Assembly (NCBI GenBank): GCA_026708635.1
Contig: JAPOUP010000267.1
Location: forward strand, 1-34,283
Length of the DNA: 34,283 bases
Source of the DNA: Rhodobacter sp.
GTDB taxonomy: Bacteria > Pseudomonadota > Alphaproteobacteria > Rhodobacterales > Rhodobacteraceae
Direction: 5' to 3'
Positions 8,166 to 18,306 of the stretch are shown here, piece after piece; positions within the stretch are counted from its first letter, which is position 1; each line of letters begins with the position of its first letter. The position numbers and the translations under genes are program-made. Under the pieces are notes generated by a model. It worked only from the letters and a program-made list of their open reading frames with translations. It searched no databases and was not told the origin of the DNA.

Positions 8166-8394
8166 CGTACCTTGCCAGTCAGGCATCGGCGTGGAGCCCG
8201 CTTCAGACTTCGTCCGCCGCCTTGAAGTCATGTACCGAACATCCTCACCGGACTCATGCCACCTCACGATCCTATCGTGGATCCCCAAGGGAAGCCCGGC
8301 TGTTTGCCACTATTGGTTGCCTGTCGTGATTCTTGCGCGACTGCACTAGCCTTGGTTGAATACAGCCCGCTCACTACCCCGGTCCGGACATTTC
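8166..8394. other. Non-coding stretch before the MFS gene
   Basis: No gene is recognised here. Part of it may belong to the decayed IS5-type element to the left, since the left terminus of that element was not found. A CTAG occurs at 8346-8349, but the bases next to it do not match the remnant's right end, so I do not call it a target duplication. The promoter of the MFS gene should lie in the last 100 bases; no convincing -35/-10 pair was picked. Confidence 0.5.
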
Positions 8395-9549
8395 ATGAAT
8401 TCTCGAACCAACTGGCTTCTGGTGTGGCTGCTCTGGGCGGCGGGATTGGGCGCGGGCGCTCAATACGGCAAACTGAGTGTCACTTTCCACCGGCTTTCGG
8501 AGATCTATCCGGACGCGGATGCGTCGCTGGGCTTCGCGGTGTCCCTTGTGGGCTTCCTCGGCATCCTGTTCGGGGTCATCGCGGGTGTATTCGTGGCCCG
8601 GGCCGGCTATCGCCGATCGGTGCTGGCCGCGCTTGCCGTCGGGGCCGCCATGTCAGTGCTTCAGGCCACCTTCCCCCCGATTGCGGTTTTCCTCGCCAGC
8701 CGCGTTCTGGAAGGCGCCGCCCACCTCGCGATAGTGGTCGCCGCACCGACCCTGATCGCCCAGAACAGCGCCTCGAGGGACAGCGGTCGCACACTGACGC
8801 TTTGGAGTACCTTCTTTGGCGTTTCCTTCGCGGTTCTGGCCTGGGCCGGCCTACCGTTCGCCGAATCGTTCGGCCTTGCGGCGCTGATGCTGGCGCACGC
8901 GGCGTTTTTGGTCGCTGTCGCTCTGGCTCTTCTGGCCTTACCGCCGCCGCTGGAGTCGGTTACCCGAACGCCACGTCTGGCGGATCTGGCGCTCGCGCAT
9001 CGCCGAATTTACTCCTCCGCCCGGATCGGCGCACCGGCGTTTGGCTGGTTTTCCTATACGTTCTGTTACGTTGGCATACTGACGGCACTCCCGCCATTCC
9101 TGCCGGAAAGCGGACGTATCGTCATCCTCGGCGCAATGCCACTGGTTTCGATCCTGTCATCCATGACGCTCGGCATCCTGTTGTTGCGCCTGATTGAGGC
9201 TGTATCGGTTACCGTGACCGGGTTCGCCGTCTGCGCCGCGGCGGCGCTGTCGGTCGCGACCTTCCCGGGCTCAACACTTCCCGTCCTCGCGCTCGGCGTC
9301 GGATTCGGTCTCGTGCAGGGCGCTACATTCGCTTCCGTACCGCAGCTCAACGAGACTTCGGTGGATCGCGCCCTTGCCAATGGCGGCTTGGCACAGGTCG
9401 GTAATCTCGGTAACACGGTCGGGACGCCGGTTATGCTGGCGACGATAGGACCATTCGGCTACGGAGGCCTGATGCTCTCGCTTTTCCTCGTGTTCTGCGC
9501 AGGCGCGGCAATCCATCTGGCCCTCCGTGCGGTTCGCCGAATTTCTTAG
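8395..9549 (+). CDS. Major facilitator superfamily transporter
   Basis: A 384-residue inner-membrane protein with about 11-12 hydrophobic helices. The first, [20 protein letters not shown], follows the chosen ATG directly. [20 protein letters not shown] is the MFS loop 2-3 region (a motif-A variant with R-G-Y-R-R), and [20 protein letters not shown] fits helix 4. [19 protein letters not shown] and the [14 protein letters not shown] stretch form the C-half. I chose ATG 8395 because it sets the first helix at the N-terminus; an in-frame TTG at 8356 would add 13 residues. Substrate and direction of transport are unknown. It stands alone 89 bases before uvrA and may share its transcript. Confidence 0.82.
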   Translation: MNSRTNWLLVWLLWAAGLGAGAQYGKLSVTFHRLSEIYPDADASLGFAVSLVGFLGILFGVIAGVFVARAGYRRSVLAALAVGAAMSVLQATFPPIAVFLASRVLEGAAHLAIVVAAPTLIAQNSASRDSGRTLTLWSTFFGVSFAVLAWAGLPFAESFGLAALMLAHAAFLVAVALALLALPPPLESVTRTPRLADLALAHRRIYSSARIGAPAFGWFSYTFCYVGILTALPPFLPESGRIVILGAMPLVSILSSMTLGILLLRLIEAVSVTVTGFAVCAAAALSVATFPGSTLPVLALGVGFGLVQGATFASVPQLNETSVDRALANGGLAQVGNLGNTVGTPVMLATIGPFGYGGLMLSLFLVFCAGAAIHLALRAVRRIS

Positions 9550-9638
9550 TGGATGTTCGAGAAGTTCCGGGCTTCCCGGACGACTGTCCGACGTCTCGGC
9601 CCGTTCCGTTCAATCGCCAACCGGCAAAGGGGTACTTC

Positions 9639-12503
9639 ATGGCGGAGATGAAAAAGATTGGGGTACGCGGGGCGCGCGAGCACAATCTGAAGTCCATTGA
9701 TGTGGACATTCCCCGGGACGAGCTGGTTGTAATCACCGGTCTGTCCGGGTCCGGAAAGTCATCGCTCGCATTCGACACGATCTACGCGGAAGGGCAGCGG
9801 CGTTACGTTGAATCGCTCTCGGCCTACGCGCGGCAGTTCCTGGATATGATGGAAAAGCCGGATGTCGACCAGATCACGGGCTTGAGCCCCGCGATTTCGA
9901 TAGAGCAGAAGACGACCTCCAAAAACCCGCGGTCCACGGTCGGCACGGTCACGGAGATCTATGATTACATGAGACTGCTCTTCGCCCGGGTCGGAACGCC
10001 GTACTCACCCGCCACCGGCCTGCCCATCGAAGCGCAGCAGGTGCAGGATATGGTCGAAGCGGTGTCGGCATTGACCGAGGGTACGCGCGGTTACCTTCTC
10101 GCCCCGATAGTACGTGACCGGAAAGGCGAATATCGCAGGGAATTTCTTGAGCTTCGCAAACAGGGCTTCTTGCGCGTCAAGGTCGACGGTGAATTCCATG
10201 ACCTTGACGAGCCACCAAAACTTGACAAAAAGTACCGCCACGACATCGACGTTGTCGTGGACCGGATTGTCGTGCGTGAGGGGATCGAGACCCGGCTCGC
10301 GGATTCCTTCCGTACCGCGCTTGATCTGGCTGACGGAATAGCGGTTCTCGAAACGGCCCCAGCGAAAGGAGAGCCCGAGCGAATTACCTTCAGCGAGAAT
10401 TTCGCATGCCCGGTGTCCGGGTTCACCATCCCGGAGATCGAACCGCGGCTCTTCAGTTTCAACGCACCGTTCGGTGCCTGTCCTAAATGCGATGGGTTGG
10501 GTGTGGAACTGTTCTTTGACGAGCGGCTGGTGGTGCCGGACGATGGCATCACGCTTGCCGACGGCGCTCTGGCACCGTGGCGTAAGGGAAAGTCTCCATA
10601 CCTGCTACAGACCATCGACGCGATTTCACGTCATTATGGCTTCGATAAGACACTAAAATGGAAAGATCTTCCGGAAAATGTCCGAAAGGTGTTCCTATAC
10701 GGTTCCGGTGATGAGGAAATACGGTTCCGCTATGATGACGGTGGGCGGGTCTATCAAGTGAGTCGGGCATTCGAGGGTGTCATCCCCAACATGGAAAGGC
10801 GTTACCGCGAGACGGATTCGAACTGGATCCGGGAGGAGTTCGAGCGTTATCAGAACAACCGGCCGTGCGGGGCGTGCAACGGTTTCCGGTTGCGGGAGGA
10901 GGCGCTCGCGGTCAGGATCGGAGACAGGCATGTCGGCGATGTCGTCCGAATGTCGATCGGTGAGGCGTTCGCGTGGATAGAGGCCGTGCCCTCTTCGCTC
11001 ACCGACCAGCAAAATGAGATCGCGCGGGCGGTTCTAAAGGAAATCCGTGAACGGCTCGGGTTTCTCAGGAATGTCGGTCTGGAATACCTGACACTCTCCC
11101 GCGGCGCGGGAACGCTTTCAGGCGGTGAAAGCCAGAGAATACGGCTCGCGAGCCAGATCGGCAGTGGACTGACGGGCGTTCTCTACGTTCTCGATGAACC
11201 TTCGATCGGACTCCACCAACGGGACAACGGTCGTCTTCTCGATACGCTCAGGAACCTACGCGATCAGGGAAACACCGTCATCGTCGTCGAACATGACGAG
11301 GAAGCGATAAGGGTCGCGGATCAGGTCATTGACATCGGGCCGGGCGCGGGCGCGCACGGAGGACGCGTCGTGGCCCAGGGATCTCCGAGCGAGGTCGCCG
11401 CCAACAGCTCGTCGATTACCGGTCAGTACCTTGCCGGCCGTCGCGCGATTCCCGTTCCGGCCCGCCGCCGCGGCGGGAATGGCAAGGCACTTACCGTCAT
11501 TGGCGCGACGGGCAACAACCTCAAGTCAATGAGCGTGACGTTCCCGCTGGGAAGTTTCATCTGTGTCTCCGGCGTCTCCGGCGGCGGCAAGTCAACGCTG
11601 ATCATCGAAACGCTGTTCAAGACGGCATCAATGCGCCTGAACGGCACTCGGCGGACACCCGCGCCATGTGAGGCGATTCGGGGGCTGGAGCATCTCGACA
11701 AGGTGATCGATATCGATCAGCGTCCGATCGGCCGTACGCCGCGATCCAACCCGGCAACCTATACAGGCGCCTTCACCCCGATCCGGGACTGGTTTTGCGG
11801 ACTGCCTGAGGCGAGGGCCCGCGGTTACAAGCCGGGACGGTTCAGTTTCAACGTCAAGGGCGGACGCTGTGAAGCCTGCCAGGGTGACGGCGTGATCAAG
11901 ATCGAGATGCATTTCCTTCCGGATGTGTACGTAACCTGCGAGACCTGCAAAGGCGCGAGGTACAACCGCGAGACTCTCGAGGTAAGATTCAAGGGAAGGT
12001 CAATCGCCGATATACTTGATATGACGGTCGAGGAGGCGCGCGGGTTCTTCAGGGCGGTTCCGGGGATCCGTGAGAAAATGGACGCGCTGAACCGTGTGGG
12101 TCTCGGCTACATAAAGGTCGGTCAGCAGGCAACCACCCTTTCCGGGGGCGAGGCGCAGAGGGTCAAGCTGTCAAAGGAGCTTGCCAGACGTTCGACGGGC
12201 CGGACATTGTACATACTTGATGAACCGACGACAGGTCTGCACTTCGAGGACGTGCGCAAGCTTCTGGAAGTTCTGCATGAGTTGGTCGATCAGGGCAATA
12301 CGGTGATCGTGATCGAACATAATCTGGATGTTATAAAGACAGCCGACTGGATCATCGATGTCGGGCCGGAAGGGGGCGATGGTGGCGGCCAGATCGTCTG
12401 CGAAGGCACGCCGGAAAATGTCGCCGAACATCCGACAAGCCACACGGGGCGATATCTGAGACGGGCTCTCGCCTCCGCTGGAGACCGTGTCGCGGCCGAG
12501 TGA
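9639..12503 (+). CDS. uvrA: UvrA, excinuclease ABC damage-recognition ATPase
   Basis: A 954-residue cytoplasmic ABC-type protein that, with UvrB, finds bulky DNA lesions in nucleotide excision repair. Walker A1 GLSGSGKSS is at residues 34-42, and the second P-loop GVSGGGKST begins near 645. ABC signatures are [16 protein letters not shown] and [16 protein letters not shown], with Walker B regions [13 protein letters not shown] and [13 protein letters not shown]. Zinc-binding pairs are visible: CPVSG...CPKCDGLG in the N-half and CEACQGDG...[10 protein letters not shown] at about 744-770. The ATG at 9639 is preceded by AAAGGGG; an upstream in-frame GTG at 9549 would add 30 residues not seen in the family. 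Length is normal and no motif is missing. The ssb gene often found next to uvrA is absent. Confidence 0.97.
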   Translation: MAEMKKIGVRGAREHNLKSIDVDIPRDELVVITGLSGSGKSSLAFDTIYAEGQRRYVESLSAYARQFLDMMEKPDVDQITGLSPAISIEQKTTSKNPRSTVGTVTEIYDYMRLLFARVGTPYSPATGLPIEAQQVQDMVEAVSALTEGTRGYLLAPIVRDRKGEYRREFLELRKQGFLRVKVDGEFHDLDEPPKLDKKYRHDIDVVVDRIVVREGIETRLADSFRTALDLADGIAVLETAPAKGEPERITFSENFACPVSGFTIPEIEPRLFSFNAPFGACPKCDGLGVELFFDERLVVPDDGITLADGALAPWRKGKSPYLLQTIDAISRHYGFDKTLKWKDLPENVRKVFLYGSGDEEIRFRYDDGGRVYQVSRAFEGVIPNMERRYRETDSNWIREEFERYQNNRPCGACNGFRLREEALAVRIGDRHVGDVVRMSIGEAFAWIEAVPSSLTDQQNEIARAVLKEIRERLGFLRNVGLEYLTLSRGAGTLSGGESQRIRLASQIGSGLTGVLYVLDEPSIGLHQRDNGRLLDTLRNLRDQGNTVIVVEHDEEAIRVADQVIDIGPGAGAHGGRVVAQGSPSEVAANSSSITGQYLAGRRAIPVPARRRGGNGKALTVIGATGNNLKSMSVTFPLGSFICVSGVSGGGKSTLIIETLFKTASMRLNGTRRTPAPCEAIRGLEHLDKVIDIDQRPIGRTPRSNPATYTGAFTPIRDWFCGLPEARARGYKPGRFSFNVKGGRCEACQGDGVIKIEMHFLPDVYVTCETCKGARYNRETLEVRFKGRSIADILDMTVEEARGFFRAVPGIREKMDALNRVGLGYIKVGQQATTLSGGEAQRVKLSKELARRSTGRTLYILDEPTTGLHFEDVRKLLEVLHELVDQGNTVIVIEHNLDVIKTADWIIDVGPEGGDGGGQIVCEGTPENVAEHPTSHTGRYLRRALASAGDRVAAE

Positions 12504-12514
12504 GCGGTCTCGAT

Positions 12515-12544
12515 GAGAGGGGACGCCTTGCGCGTTCCCCTCTC
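12515..12544 (+). terminator. Probable uvrA terminator hairpin
   Basis: Eleven bases after the uvrA stop, GAGAGGGGA pairs with TCCCCTCTC (9 bp) and the inner CGC/GCG extends it past one bulged base around a short loop. No T-run follows, so it may work with Rho, or in both directions between the converging uvrA and RND operons. Confidence 0.5.
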
Positions 12545-12613
12545 GCCACTGTCCGGGGCGATCCCGATGTCAGCGGCATTACGCCACCAGACGAACCGGC
12601 TGGACCCATTGAG

Positions 12614-12630
12614 CCCGATGCGTCATCGGG
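12614..12630 (-). terminator. Stem-loop just after the RND pump gene
   Basis: CCCGATG and CATCGGG form a perfect 7-bp stem around CGT, four bases past the pump's stop codon when read leftward. There is no T-run. The position suits a 3'-end stabilising or termination structure for the RND operon. Confidence 0.4.
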
Positions 12631-12634
12631 ACGG

Positions 12635-15600
12635 TCACTCCGCCGCGCGCAATGGAGTCGTAGCGTCGCCCGGCCCGCCATCGGAACCCTCGGCAGTCGC
12701 CGCGATAGACCGCCACTCCCCGGCGCTGCCGGTCTCCCAGACGATTTCAGGCGATTCCATCCGGCGTATGGCCTGTTTCAGCGCCCAGTCCCGAGCCGCC
12801 CGGCTGCCACGGGGCATGGATAGCCATGCGAGAAGTCGCGCCAGGGCGTTTGCGTAAGTGACGACCCAGACGCGGAGCGCAAGCATCGACGGCGTGTATA
12901 GCAAAGTCAGGGCTGTCGCGGTGCCGAGACCGAAAACCACGGCCGTGGCCAGTTGCTTCCACCATAGCGCGGTGGGTGAGTCGATCGTATAGCCGCCATT
13001 GATGAAGTCCAGCGAAACACCGAACATCATCGGCGTCAGTCCCGCCATCGTCGTGATCGTGGTCATCAGAACGGGCCTGATGCGGACTTCCGCGGTCCGT
13101 ATGATCGCCTCGATACCAGGCATATATCGTCTGTATTCCTGATACGTATCTATCAGAACGATGTTGTTGTTGACCACGATTCCGGCTAGCGCCACGATTC
13201 CGGTTCCCGTCATGACTGTCGAGAACGGCTGCTGCATCACCAGCATTCCGATCAGCACTCCGGTGGTCGACATAACGACCGCGAGAAGGACCAGGACCGA
13301 GTTATAGAAGCTGTTGAACTGCGCCAGAAGAATTACGAACATCAGGCCCAACGCTCCGGCGAACGCGTTCATCAGGAACGTCTGGCTTTCGACCTCATCT
13401 TCCCGGTTTCCTGACCATTCCGCCCTGACCCCATATGGAAAGGGCCCGGTCTCAAGCCACTCGGTCAATGTGGCGACGCGTTCCGCGCCGTTGACCGGAA
13501 CGAGCCGCAAAGTCTCTTCCGCAAGCCCGGAGGTGATTTCCCGCGGGCCGAGATCGCTCCGATACGTGTCGTTTCCACCATCCGCCTCCATGTCCGGCGG
13601 ATACGCGAATCCCACGGTTTCCCCGGACGCGACGTCGACGATTTTCCGGAGACCGGGAGTGACGTTAGCCCTGACGTCAAAATACCGCTCCTGATTGGAA
13701 CGTTCGATTTCGTCCAGTTTCTGGACAGGTCTCCGGGTTATGAAATTCGACAGCGGTACGTTCCCGTCGCCTGTCTGCACCTTCAGGCTGTCGAGTGTCG
13801 CGAGTAACCGATAGTCGTCGGGAAGACGGACACGGATTTCGATTTCCTCATCGGAGGAATCAACGCGCATAGTGTCGAGCAGAATTCCGTGCGTCACGAG
13901 CCGCACCATGGCACCCACCGTCGCGACATTGGTGCCGAAAAGGCCCGCCTTCTCGACATCGACATCAATCTGCCAGTCGATGCCCGGTAAGGGCAGCGAG
14001 TCGTCAATGTCGATAAGTCCTTCGGTTTCGGAGAATTTCTCCAGCGTGACTTCCACTGCCGCACGCAACGCATCGAAGTCATTGCTTCTTAGCCGGAGAT
14101 GAACCGGCTTTCCGACCGGCGGACCACTCTCGGCTTTCTGGATTTCCGTCCTGATGCCCGGGATCTCCGCCAGACGTAACTCAAGGTCATTCAGGATCCG
14201 GTTGCCGTCGTATTCCCCGGCTATGTTCGTGGTCTCGAAAAAGCCGAAAAGCAACGGGTCGCCAGCCACGCGGGGGCGGTCCTCCCAGCGTGTGAGTTCG
14301 ATCTGTACCTGGCCAATGGCGTCGCCTGGAGGAACCGAATTCTGCGCGTTCCGGCTCATTTCGTTATCGCCGGCGGAAGCGAAGGCGCTGTCAATACCGG
14401 GCGTGGCGAGAATGACCTCCTCCACCTCCCCGACCAGGGCGTCTTTCTCGGCAAGGGACAGATTGCCACGTGCACGGACATAGACGGTCGCCTGCTCCGG
14501 TTCCGTGTCAACGAAAAACTCGATGCCAAGATTGTTCTGGCCGTAATAGTTGAAGGTCGCCACGATCAGGCCGATAACAACGCAGATCGTAACGACCGGC
14601 ATGATCGGGTTTCCCACGATGAACCGGATGAACCCGCCGAACAACGTTCTGCGGCGGCCCACGCGGATACGGTTTCGGGTGCGTGTGATCCGAACTGAGC
14701 CTACGGTTACCGCGGTCAGGGCCGCTCCGACCAGAAACAGAACAACTCCCGGCAGATAGGCAAGCGGTCCGCCTGAATCCCCAATTCGCATTCCGGTGAG
14801 GTATCCGGGGTTAAGCAGCTGCATCGCGCCGAGGAAGACGACATATACGGACACCGCCGCGAGAGCCGCCCGTATCCCCCAATAGGGTAACGCCCGGCGC
14901 AACGCCCGGGAAGTCTCGTCAATACGGCGGTCGAGGCGTCCCGCGACACCGCCCATCACCGGAAGGTATATCAGCGCGACGACCAGGGACGCGGAAAGCA
15001 CGAAGATCAGCGTAACCGGCAGCATTCCCATGAACTCGCCCGAGACGCCTGGCCAGAACAGCATCGGCAGGAACGCGCAGAGCGTTGTGGCGGTCGAACT
15101 GACAACGGGCCAGAACATTCGTTTGGCGGCGTCCACGTAGGCATGCATTGGTCCCGAACCTTCGGAGATCCGCCTGTCGGCGTACTCCACGACGACGATC
15201 GCCCCATCCACCAGCATTCCCACCGCAAGTATCAGACCGAATAGCACAATACCCGAGATAGCGACGCCCATGGCCGCGAGAAAGACGAAGCATAACAGGA
15301 AGGATGTCGGAACCGCGAAGCCGACTAGCAGGGCGGCGCGGGTGCCGAGTGTTGCGAGAACGACGATCATGACCAGTGCGACCGCGGTCAGTACCGAGGA
15401 TTCCAGTTGATTGATCATCGAGGCGATGACAAAGCCCTGATTGGACATACGGATCTCGACCGCCTGCCGCAGCTCGGCGGGCCATGCCTGGCGCACCTCC
15501 TCGATCTCGTCGCGAACGGACTGCGCCGTCTCCAGCAGGTTGAAACCCCTACGGTTGAATACGTAAAGAGCTACGGCGTCGACGCCGTTGTGCCTGGCGG

Positions 15601-16405
15601 TCCCTTTCCGGTCCTCGAAATTGAGACGGATCTGGGCCAGTTGTCCCAGTTTGACGACGCTGTCGCCCTCTACCTTCACGGGAAGTTCGTAGACGTCCCT
15701 GTAGTCCTCGTAGGTGGCCGGGATCTTCACACTGAACGCGCCCTGATCGCTCTCGACCTCACCGGCCGCGATCAGTTGGTTGTTGTTCGTCACGACATTG
15801 ATGAGCTCTCCCCCGGTGACATTGTAGGCTTCGAGCAGTAACGGATCGATCACCACTTCGAGCATCTCGTTTCTGTGTCCGACGAGCGCGGCTTCCGTAA
15901 CAGGTTCCAGGCTTTCGAGCCTGTCCTGGATCTCCTTTCCCAGGCGAAGGAGGGTACGTTCCGGAACGGCTCCCGTATTGACCAGCATGACCCAGAAATC
16001 AGAGAAGACGATTTCGTTGATCGAATACTTCTGCGCACCCTGTGGCAGGATTGCCTCGGCTTTGTCCATCCGGTCGCGGATGTCCGCGACCGTCTGGGCC
16101 TTGTCCCAGCCAAACTCGAACTCCAGCGCGATACCCGCATAGCCCTCGGAGGCTATGGCGTTCATTCCCGTGAGGCCGTTCAGGTCGGAGAGTTCCGATT
16201 CCATCGGCTGAATCAGCAGCCTCTCGCTGTCCTCCGCCGATATACCCGGCAAATCCACCGAAACGAAAATGACGGGAATGTCGATTTCGGGTTGGTCTTC
16301 CTTGGGAAGAAAACCGTAAGACACCACGCCCGCGATCAGCGAGATCATAATGAAGGCCAGGACCATCCGCGCCCGGCTCGCGGCCCAATCGACGATGGCT
16401 TTCAT
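12635..16405 (-). CDS. RND-family efflux pump (AcrB/HAE1-like) with an extra membrane hairpin
   Basis: A 1256-residue inner-membrane proton-driven exporter, about 200 residues longer than AcrB. Helix 1 is at about 14-32. Two large periplasmic loops follow helices 1 and 7. Helix 4 reads AVGMLVDGAIVVVEYADR: one proton-relay Asp (Asp400) is kept, while the second Asp of AcrB is Gly401. In helix 10, GIVALAGIVVNNNIVLID, Asn stands where AcrB has Lys940. This pattern occurs in some RND subgroups, so it need not mean loss of function. Between canonical helices 6 and 7 lie two additional hydrophobic spans (about 510-530 and 549-573) and a basic loop (TRTRNRIRVGRRR). About 75 polar residues follow the last helix. 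GGGAGG precedes ATG 16405, and the start overlaps the adaptor stop (ATGA). Substrate is unknown. Confidence 0.92.
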   Translation of the reverse strand: MKAIVDWAASRARMVLAFIMISLIAGVVSYGFLPKEDQPEIDIPVIFVSVDLPGISAEDSERLLIQPMESELSDLNGLTGMNAIASEGYAGIALEFEFGWDKAQTVADIRDRMDKAEAILPQGAQKYSINEIVFSDFWVMLVNTGAVPERTLLRLGKEIQDRLESLEPVTEAALVGHRNEMLEVVIDPLLLEAYNVTGGELINVVTNNNQLIAAGEVESDQGAFSVKIPATYEDYRDVYELPVKVEGDSVVKLGQLAQIRLNFEDRKGTARHNGVDAVALYVFNRRGFNLLETAQSVRDEIEEVRQAWPAELRQAVEIRMSNQGFVIASMINQLESSVLTAVALVMIVVLATLGTRAALLVGFAVPTSFLLCFVFLAAMGVAISGIVLFGLILAVGMLVDGAIVVVEYADRRISEGSGPMHAYVDAAKRMFWPVVSSTATTLCAFLPMLFWPGVSGEFMGMLPVTLIFVLSASLVVALIYLPVMGGVAGRLDRRIDETSRALRRALPYWGIRAALAAVSVYVVFLGAMQLLNPGYLTGMRIGDSGGPLAYLPGVVLFLVGAALTAVTVGSVRITRTRNRIRVGRRRTLFGGFIRFIVGNPIMPVVTICVVIGLIVATFNYYGQNNLGIEFFVDTEPEQATVYVRARGNLSLAEKDALVGEVEEVILATPGIDSAFASAGDNEMSRNAQNSVPPGDAIGQVQIELTRWEDRPRVAGDPLLFGFFETTNIAGEYDGNRILNDLELRLAEIPGIRTEIQKAESGPPVGKPVHLRLRSNDFDALRAAVEVTLEKFSETEGLIDIDDSLPLPGIDWQIDVDVEKAGLFGTNVATVGAMVRLVTHGILLDTMRVDSSDEEIEIRVRLPDDYRLLATLDSLKVQTGDGNVPLSNFITRRPVQKLDEIERSNQERYFDVRANVTPGLRKIVDVASGETVGFAYPPDMEADGGNDTYRSDLGPREITSGLAEETLRLVPVNGAERVATLTEWLETGPFPYGVRAEWSGNREDEVESQTFLMNAFAGALGLMFVILLAQFNSFYNSVLVLLAVVMSTTGVLIGMLVMQQPFSTVMTGTGIVALAGIVVNNNIVLIDTYQEYRRYMPGIEAIIRTAEVRIRPVLMTTITTMAGLTPMMFGVSLDFINGGYTIDSPTALWWKQLATAVVFGLGTATALTLLYTPSMLALRVWVVTYANALARLLAWLSMPRGSRAARDWALKQAIRRMESPEIVWETGSAGEWRSIAATAEGSDGGPGDATTPLRAAE

Positions 16406-17631
16406 TGTCCGCCCTCCCGGTAAGTCGGGATGACCGGGACACCATCGGTCACGTATTCCTGACCGACGACGATGACACTCGCCACCTCATCGAGTCCTCC
16501 GACGAACACCCCGTCCGGGCTGTCGCGGAGCACGGTGACCGGGAAGAAACTCGCGGCGAGCCGATCATTGACGAGGCGCACCCCCAGTGCCCCGTCGTCG
16601 TTAAGGGTCAGCGCTGACTGTGGAACGAGGTGCGCTCTCCGTGTGCCGGCCTCAATGGCGATTTCAGCTGTCTGGCCGTCACGTATGGCCAGATCGGGAT
16701 TCGGTACCGTGGCCTCGATCCTGAACGTTCGTGTTCGCGGATCGGCCGAACGCGAGATGAACGTCACCTGTCCGGCTATGTCGAGGCCCGTCGCGAGCCT
16801 GGCTCCGGCGCGGGAGCCCGTCCTGATCTTGTCTATGTCGGTTTCCACTACAAAACCGACAAGCTTGATCGGATCCAGCTGGATTACGGTCGCGCAGTGT
16901 CCGCCTGGCTGGAGCAGTGAGCCAAGTTCGGCGGTATCCGACTCCAGCAGTCCCGCGAACGGCGCGCGGATCTCTAACCGCTCTATATCCTTCCTGACGG
17001 ATGCGACGTTGGCTTCCTCGGTCTGCACGCCTGCCTTGGCGCTTTTGAGCTGTGACTGCGCGGCCTTCACGCCGGCGCGCGCGGCGTCGGCGGCGGCCTC
17101 GGCGGCGACCACGCGGGATTCCGAGGCGAACCCGCCCTGCGCGAGGCTGGAAGCCGCGTTCAGGTTCAGGGTCGCTTCCGCGAGGCGCGACTCGGCCTCA
17201 CTTACCCTTGCCTCCGCTTCCGGAAGCCTTGACCTGGCCTCCGCCAGCGCCGCCTCCGCTCCCGCCAGGGAGACCTGCCGTATACCGGGGTCGATCTTGC
17301 AGAGAATTTCCCCCGCTTCAACCGAAGCGCCCTTGCGCAGCGGTTCGGAAATCACCGTGCCCGCGGTTTCGGCGCGCACCTCTACCTGCCGATTGGCCTC
17401 GGTGAGTCCGCTGATCGCCACAGCTTGTGGAATGGTGCGCTCCGATGACTTTATGGCAACCACGGATACCGGTTTAATCGCGGTCTCCTCCCGCGGCGGC
17501 GAGGCGCCGGCTCCAATGACATCAGTTGGAACATCCTGCGACGAAATCGCTTTGACCGCCTCCCTTTCGAAGACCAGCATGTACAGACCGGCTGAAACCA
17601 GAAGCGCGGTCAGTATTGAAAACAGACGCAT
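16402..17631 (-). CDS. RND periplasmic adaptor (AcrA/HlyD-type membrane fusion protein)
   Basis: A 409-residue adaptor that joins the RND pump to an outer-membrane channel. A signal anchor, MRLFSILTALLVSAGLYMLV, starts the protein. Then come the first barrel and lipoyl halves (ANRQVEVRAETAGTVISEPL, KGASVEAGEILCKID) and a long Ala/Glu-rich coiled-coil hairpin (about residues 115-210, LAEARSRLPEAEARVSEAES). The second lipoyl half is IRAPFAGLLESDTAELGSLL, followed by the beta-barrel domain (GQVTFISRSADPRTRTFRIE). I chose ATG 17631 because it puts the hydrophobic anchor first; the in-frame start at 17682 would overlap the candidate -10 box. It is the first gene of the operon. No TolC-type gene is adjacent. 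Confidence 0.9.
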   Translation of the reverse strand: MRLFSILTALLVSAGLYMLVFEREAVKAISSQDVPTDVIGAGASPPREETAIKPVSVVAIKSSERTIPQAVAISGLTEANRQVEVRAETAGTVISEPLRKGASVEAGEILCKIDPGIRQVSLAGAEAALAEARSRLPEAEARVSEAESRLAEATLNLNAASSLAQGGFASESRVVAAEAAADAARAGVKAAQSQLKSAKAGVQTEEANVASVRKDIERLEIRAPFAGLLESDTAELGSLLQPGGHCATVIQLDPIKLVGFVVETDIDKIRTGSRAGARLATGLDIAGQVTFISRSADPRTRTFRIEATVPNPDLAIRDGQTAEIAIEAGTRRAHLVPQSALTLNDDGALGVRLVNDRLAASFFPVTVLRDSPDGVFVGGLDEVASVIVVGQEYVTDGVPVIPTYREGGQ

Positions 17632-17678
17632 TGTCGATCCGGGGTTCTGTCTCGGGCACGGCGCTAGCCACCCATCGC

Positions 17679-17707
17679 CCAATAACCCTAGTTTGCCGGG
17701 ATGCCAA
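17679..17707 (-). promoter_or_regulatory. Candidate promoter of the RND operon
   Basis: Read leftward, TTGGCA (17707-17702) is followed after 17 bases by TATTGG (17684-17679), 47 bases before the adaptor ATG. The -10 box is a poor match, so the call rests on spacing and position. An imperfect dyad, GGCCCCA/TGGGCGCC at about 17811-17830, lies further upstream and could be a repressor site. Confidence 0.35.
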
Positions 17708-18306
17708 GTTTACTGTCAGGCATCTGGGTTATGTCGGGCGTGATCGGCACGCCTCCCGTGAACGGGACTCCACCCGGAGATTTTCCCGTTTCGGGCCGAC
17801 GGGTTAGTGTGGCCCCATACTATGGGCGCCGATGACCCGCGCTTCCCGCAATCTGAAGGCCGATCTTACGGAGGTTTGGGGATTCCGCGCTGACATGGCC
17901 ATGCGCCGCAAAGACGCCGTAAAGCGCGGCAATGATAGTGTCGATTTTCTATCAGCGCATCAACGAAGGGTGATCGGATTGTCCATCGCCGATCCGGTCA
18001 GCCCGGTTTCGGAGCGATGGTCGCTCGTCAAGCCAACGATCGCCTCGCGAAATCTTGATATCCTCGCTCCTGTCCAGCGTGTGTCACGCGTGGCGGCATA
18101 GCGATTCGCGGGCGCGGGCGGGCCTGCCCGGCTCACCGGAGGAATCCCAACCGGTTCCTGTCGTTCGGAAAAAGGGGGCCGCGACGCCGGAGGGACGCCC
18201 ACCGCGGGACGCGCCCATGGACAGGTGCCACTGTCCCGGCCCGCGCCGGCTGACGGGCCAGGGAATTCCCCAGCCCGCGACCCCGGGGACCGTGATCTAG
18301 CCGTAT
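17708..18306. other. Intergenic region with no convincing gene
   Basis: About 600 bases between the RND operon promoter and the 3' end of sbmA. An open frame of 89 codons on the + strand (17832-18101, MTRASRNLKADLTEVWG...) has no recognisable family and no ribosome site, so I do not call it. From 18100 to 18300 the sequence is very GC-rich with several short inverted repeats, such as GGACAG/CTGTCC at 18219-18236. Some of these may serve as 3' structures for sbmA, which ends at 18307. Four GANTC sites occur between 17764 and about 18150. Confidence 0.5.

Noticed and set aside
7902..8290. Group II intron fragment on the minus strand
   Set aside because: I first considered this because of GC-rich hairpins, but the reading AVIPTRQNR...PRECDREAY fits an IS5 transposase C-terminus far better.
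7958..8329. 123-codon open frame on the + strand after the permease gene
   Set aside because: It lies opposite the IS5-family transposase remnant, whose minus-strand reading matches family motifs; the + frame is a shadow.
8346..8349. CTAG as the left target duplication of the IS5-type remnant
   Set aside because: The bases inward of it do not resemble the remnant's right terminal sequence, so an inverted repeat is not supported.
9549..9638. Upstream GTG start for uvrA, adding 30 residues
   Set aside because: The extension is not family-like, and a good ribosome site (AAAGGGG) directly precedes ATG 9639.
12500..12857. Open frames on the + strand after uvrA
   Set aside because: They overlap the 3' end of the RND pump gene in antisense and the terminator hairpins, with no family features.
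17832..18101. 89-codon open frame on the + strand upstream of sbmA's end
   Set aside because: No ribosome site, no recognisable family, and low-complexity GC-rich surroundings; chance open frames of this size are common at this base composition.
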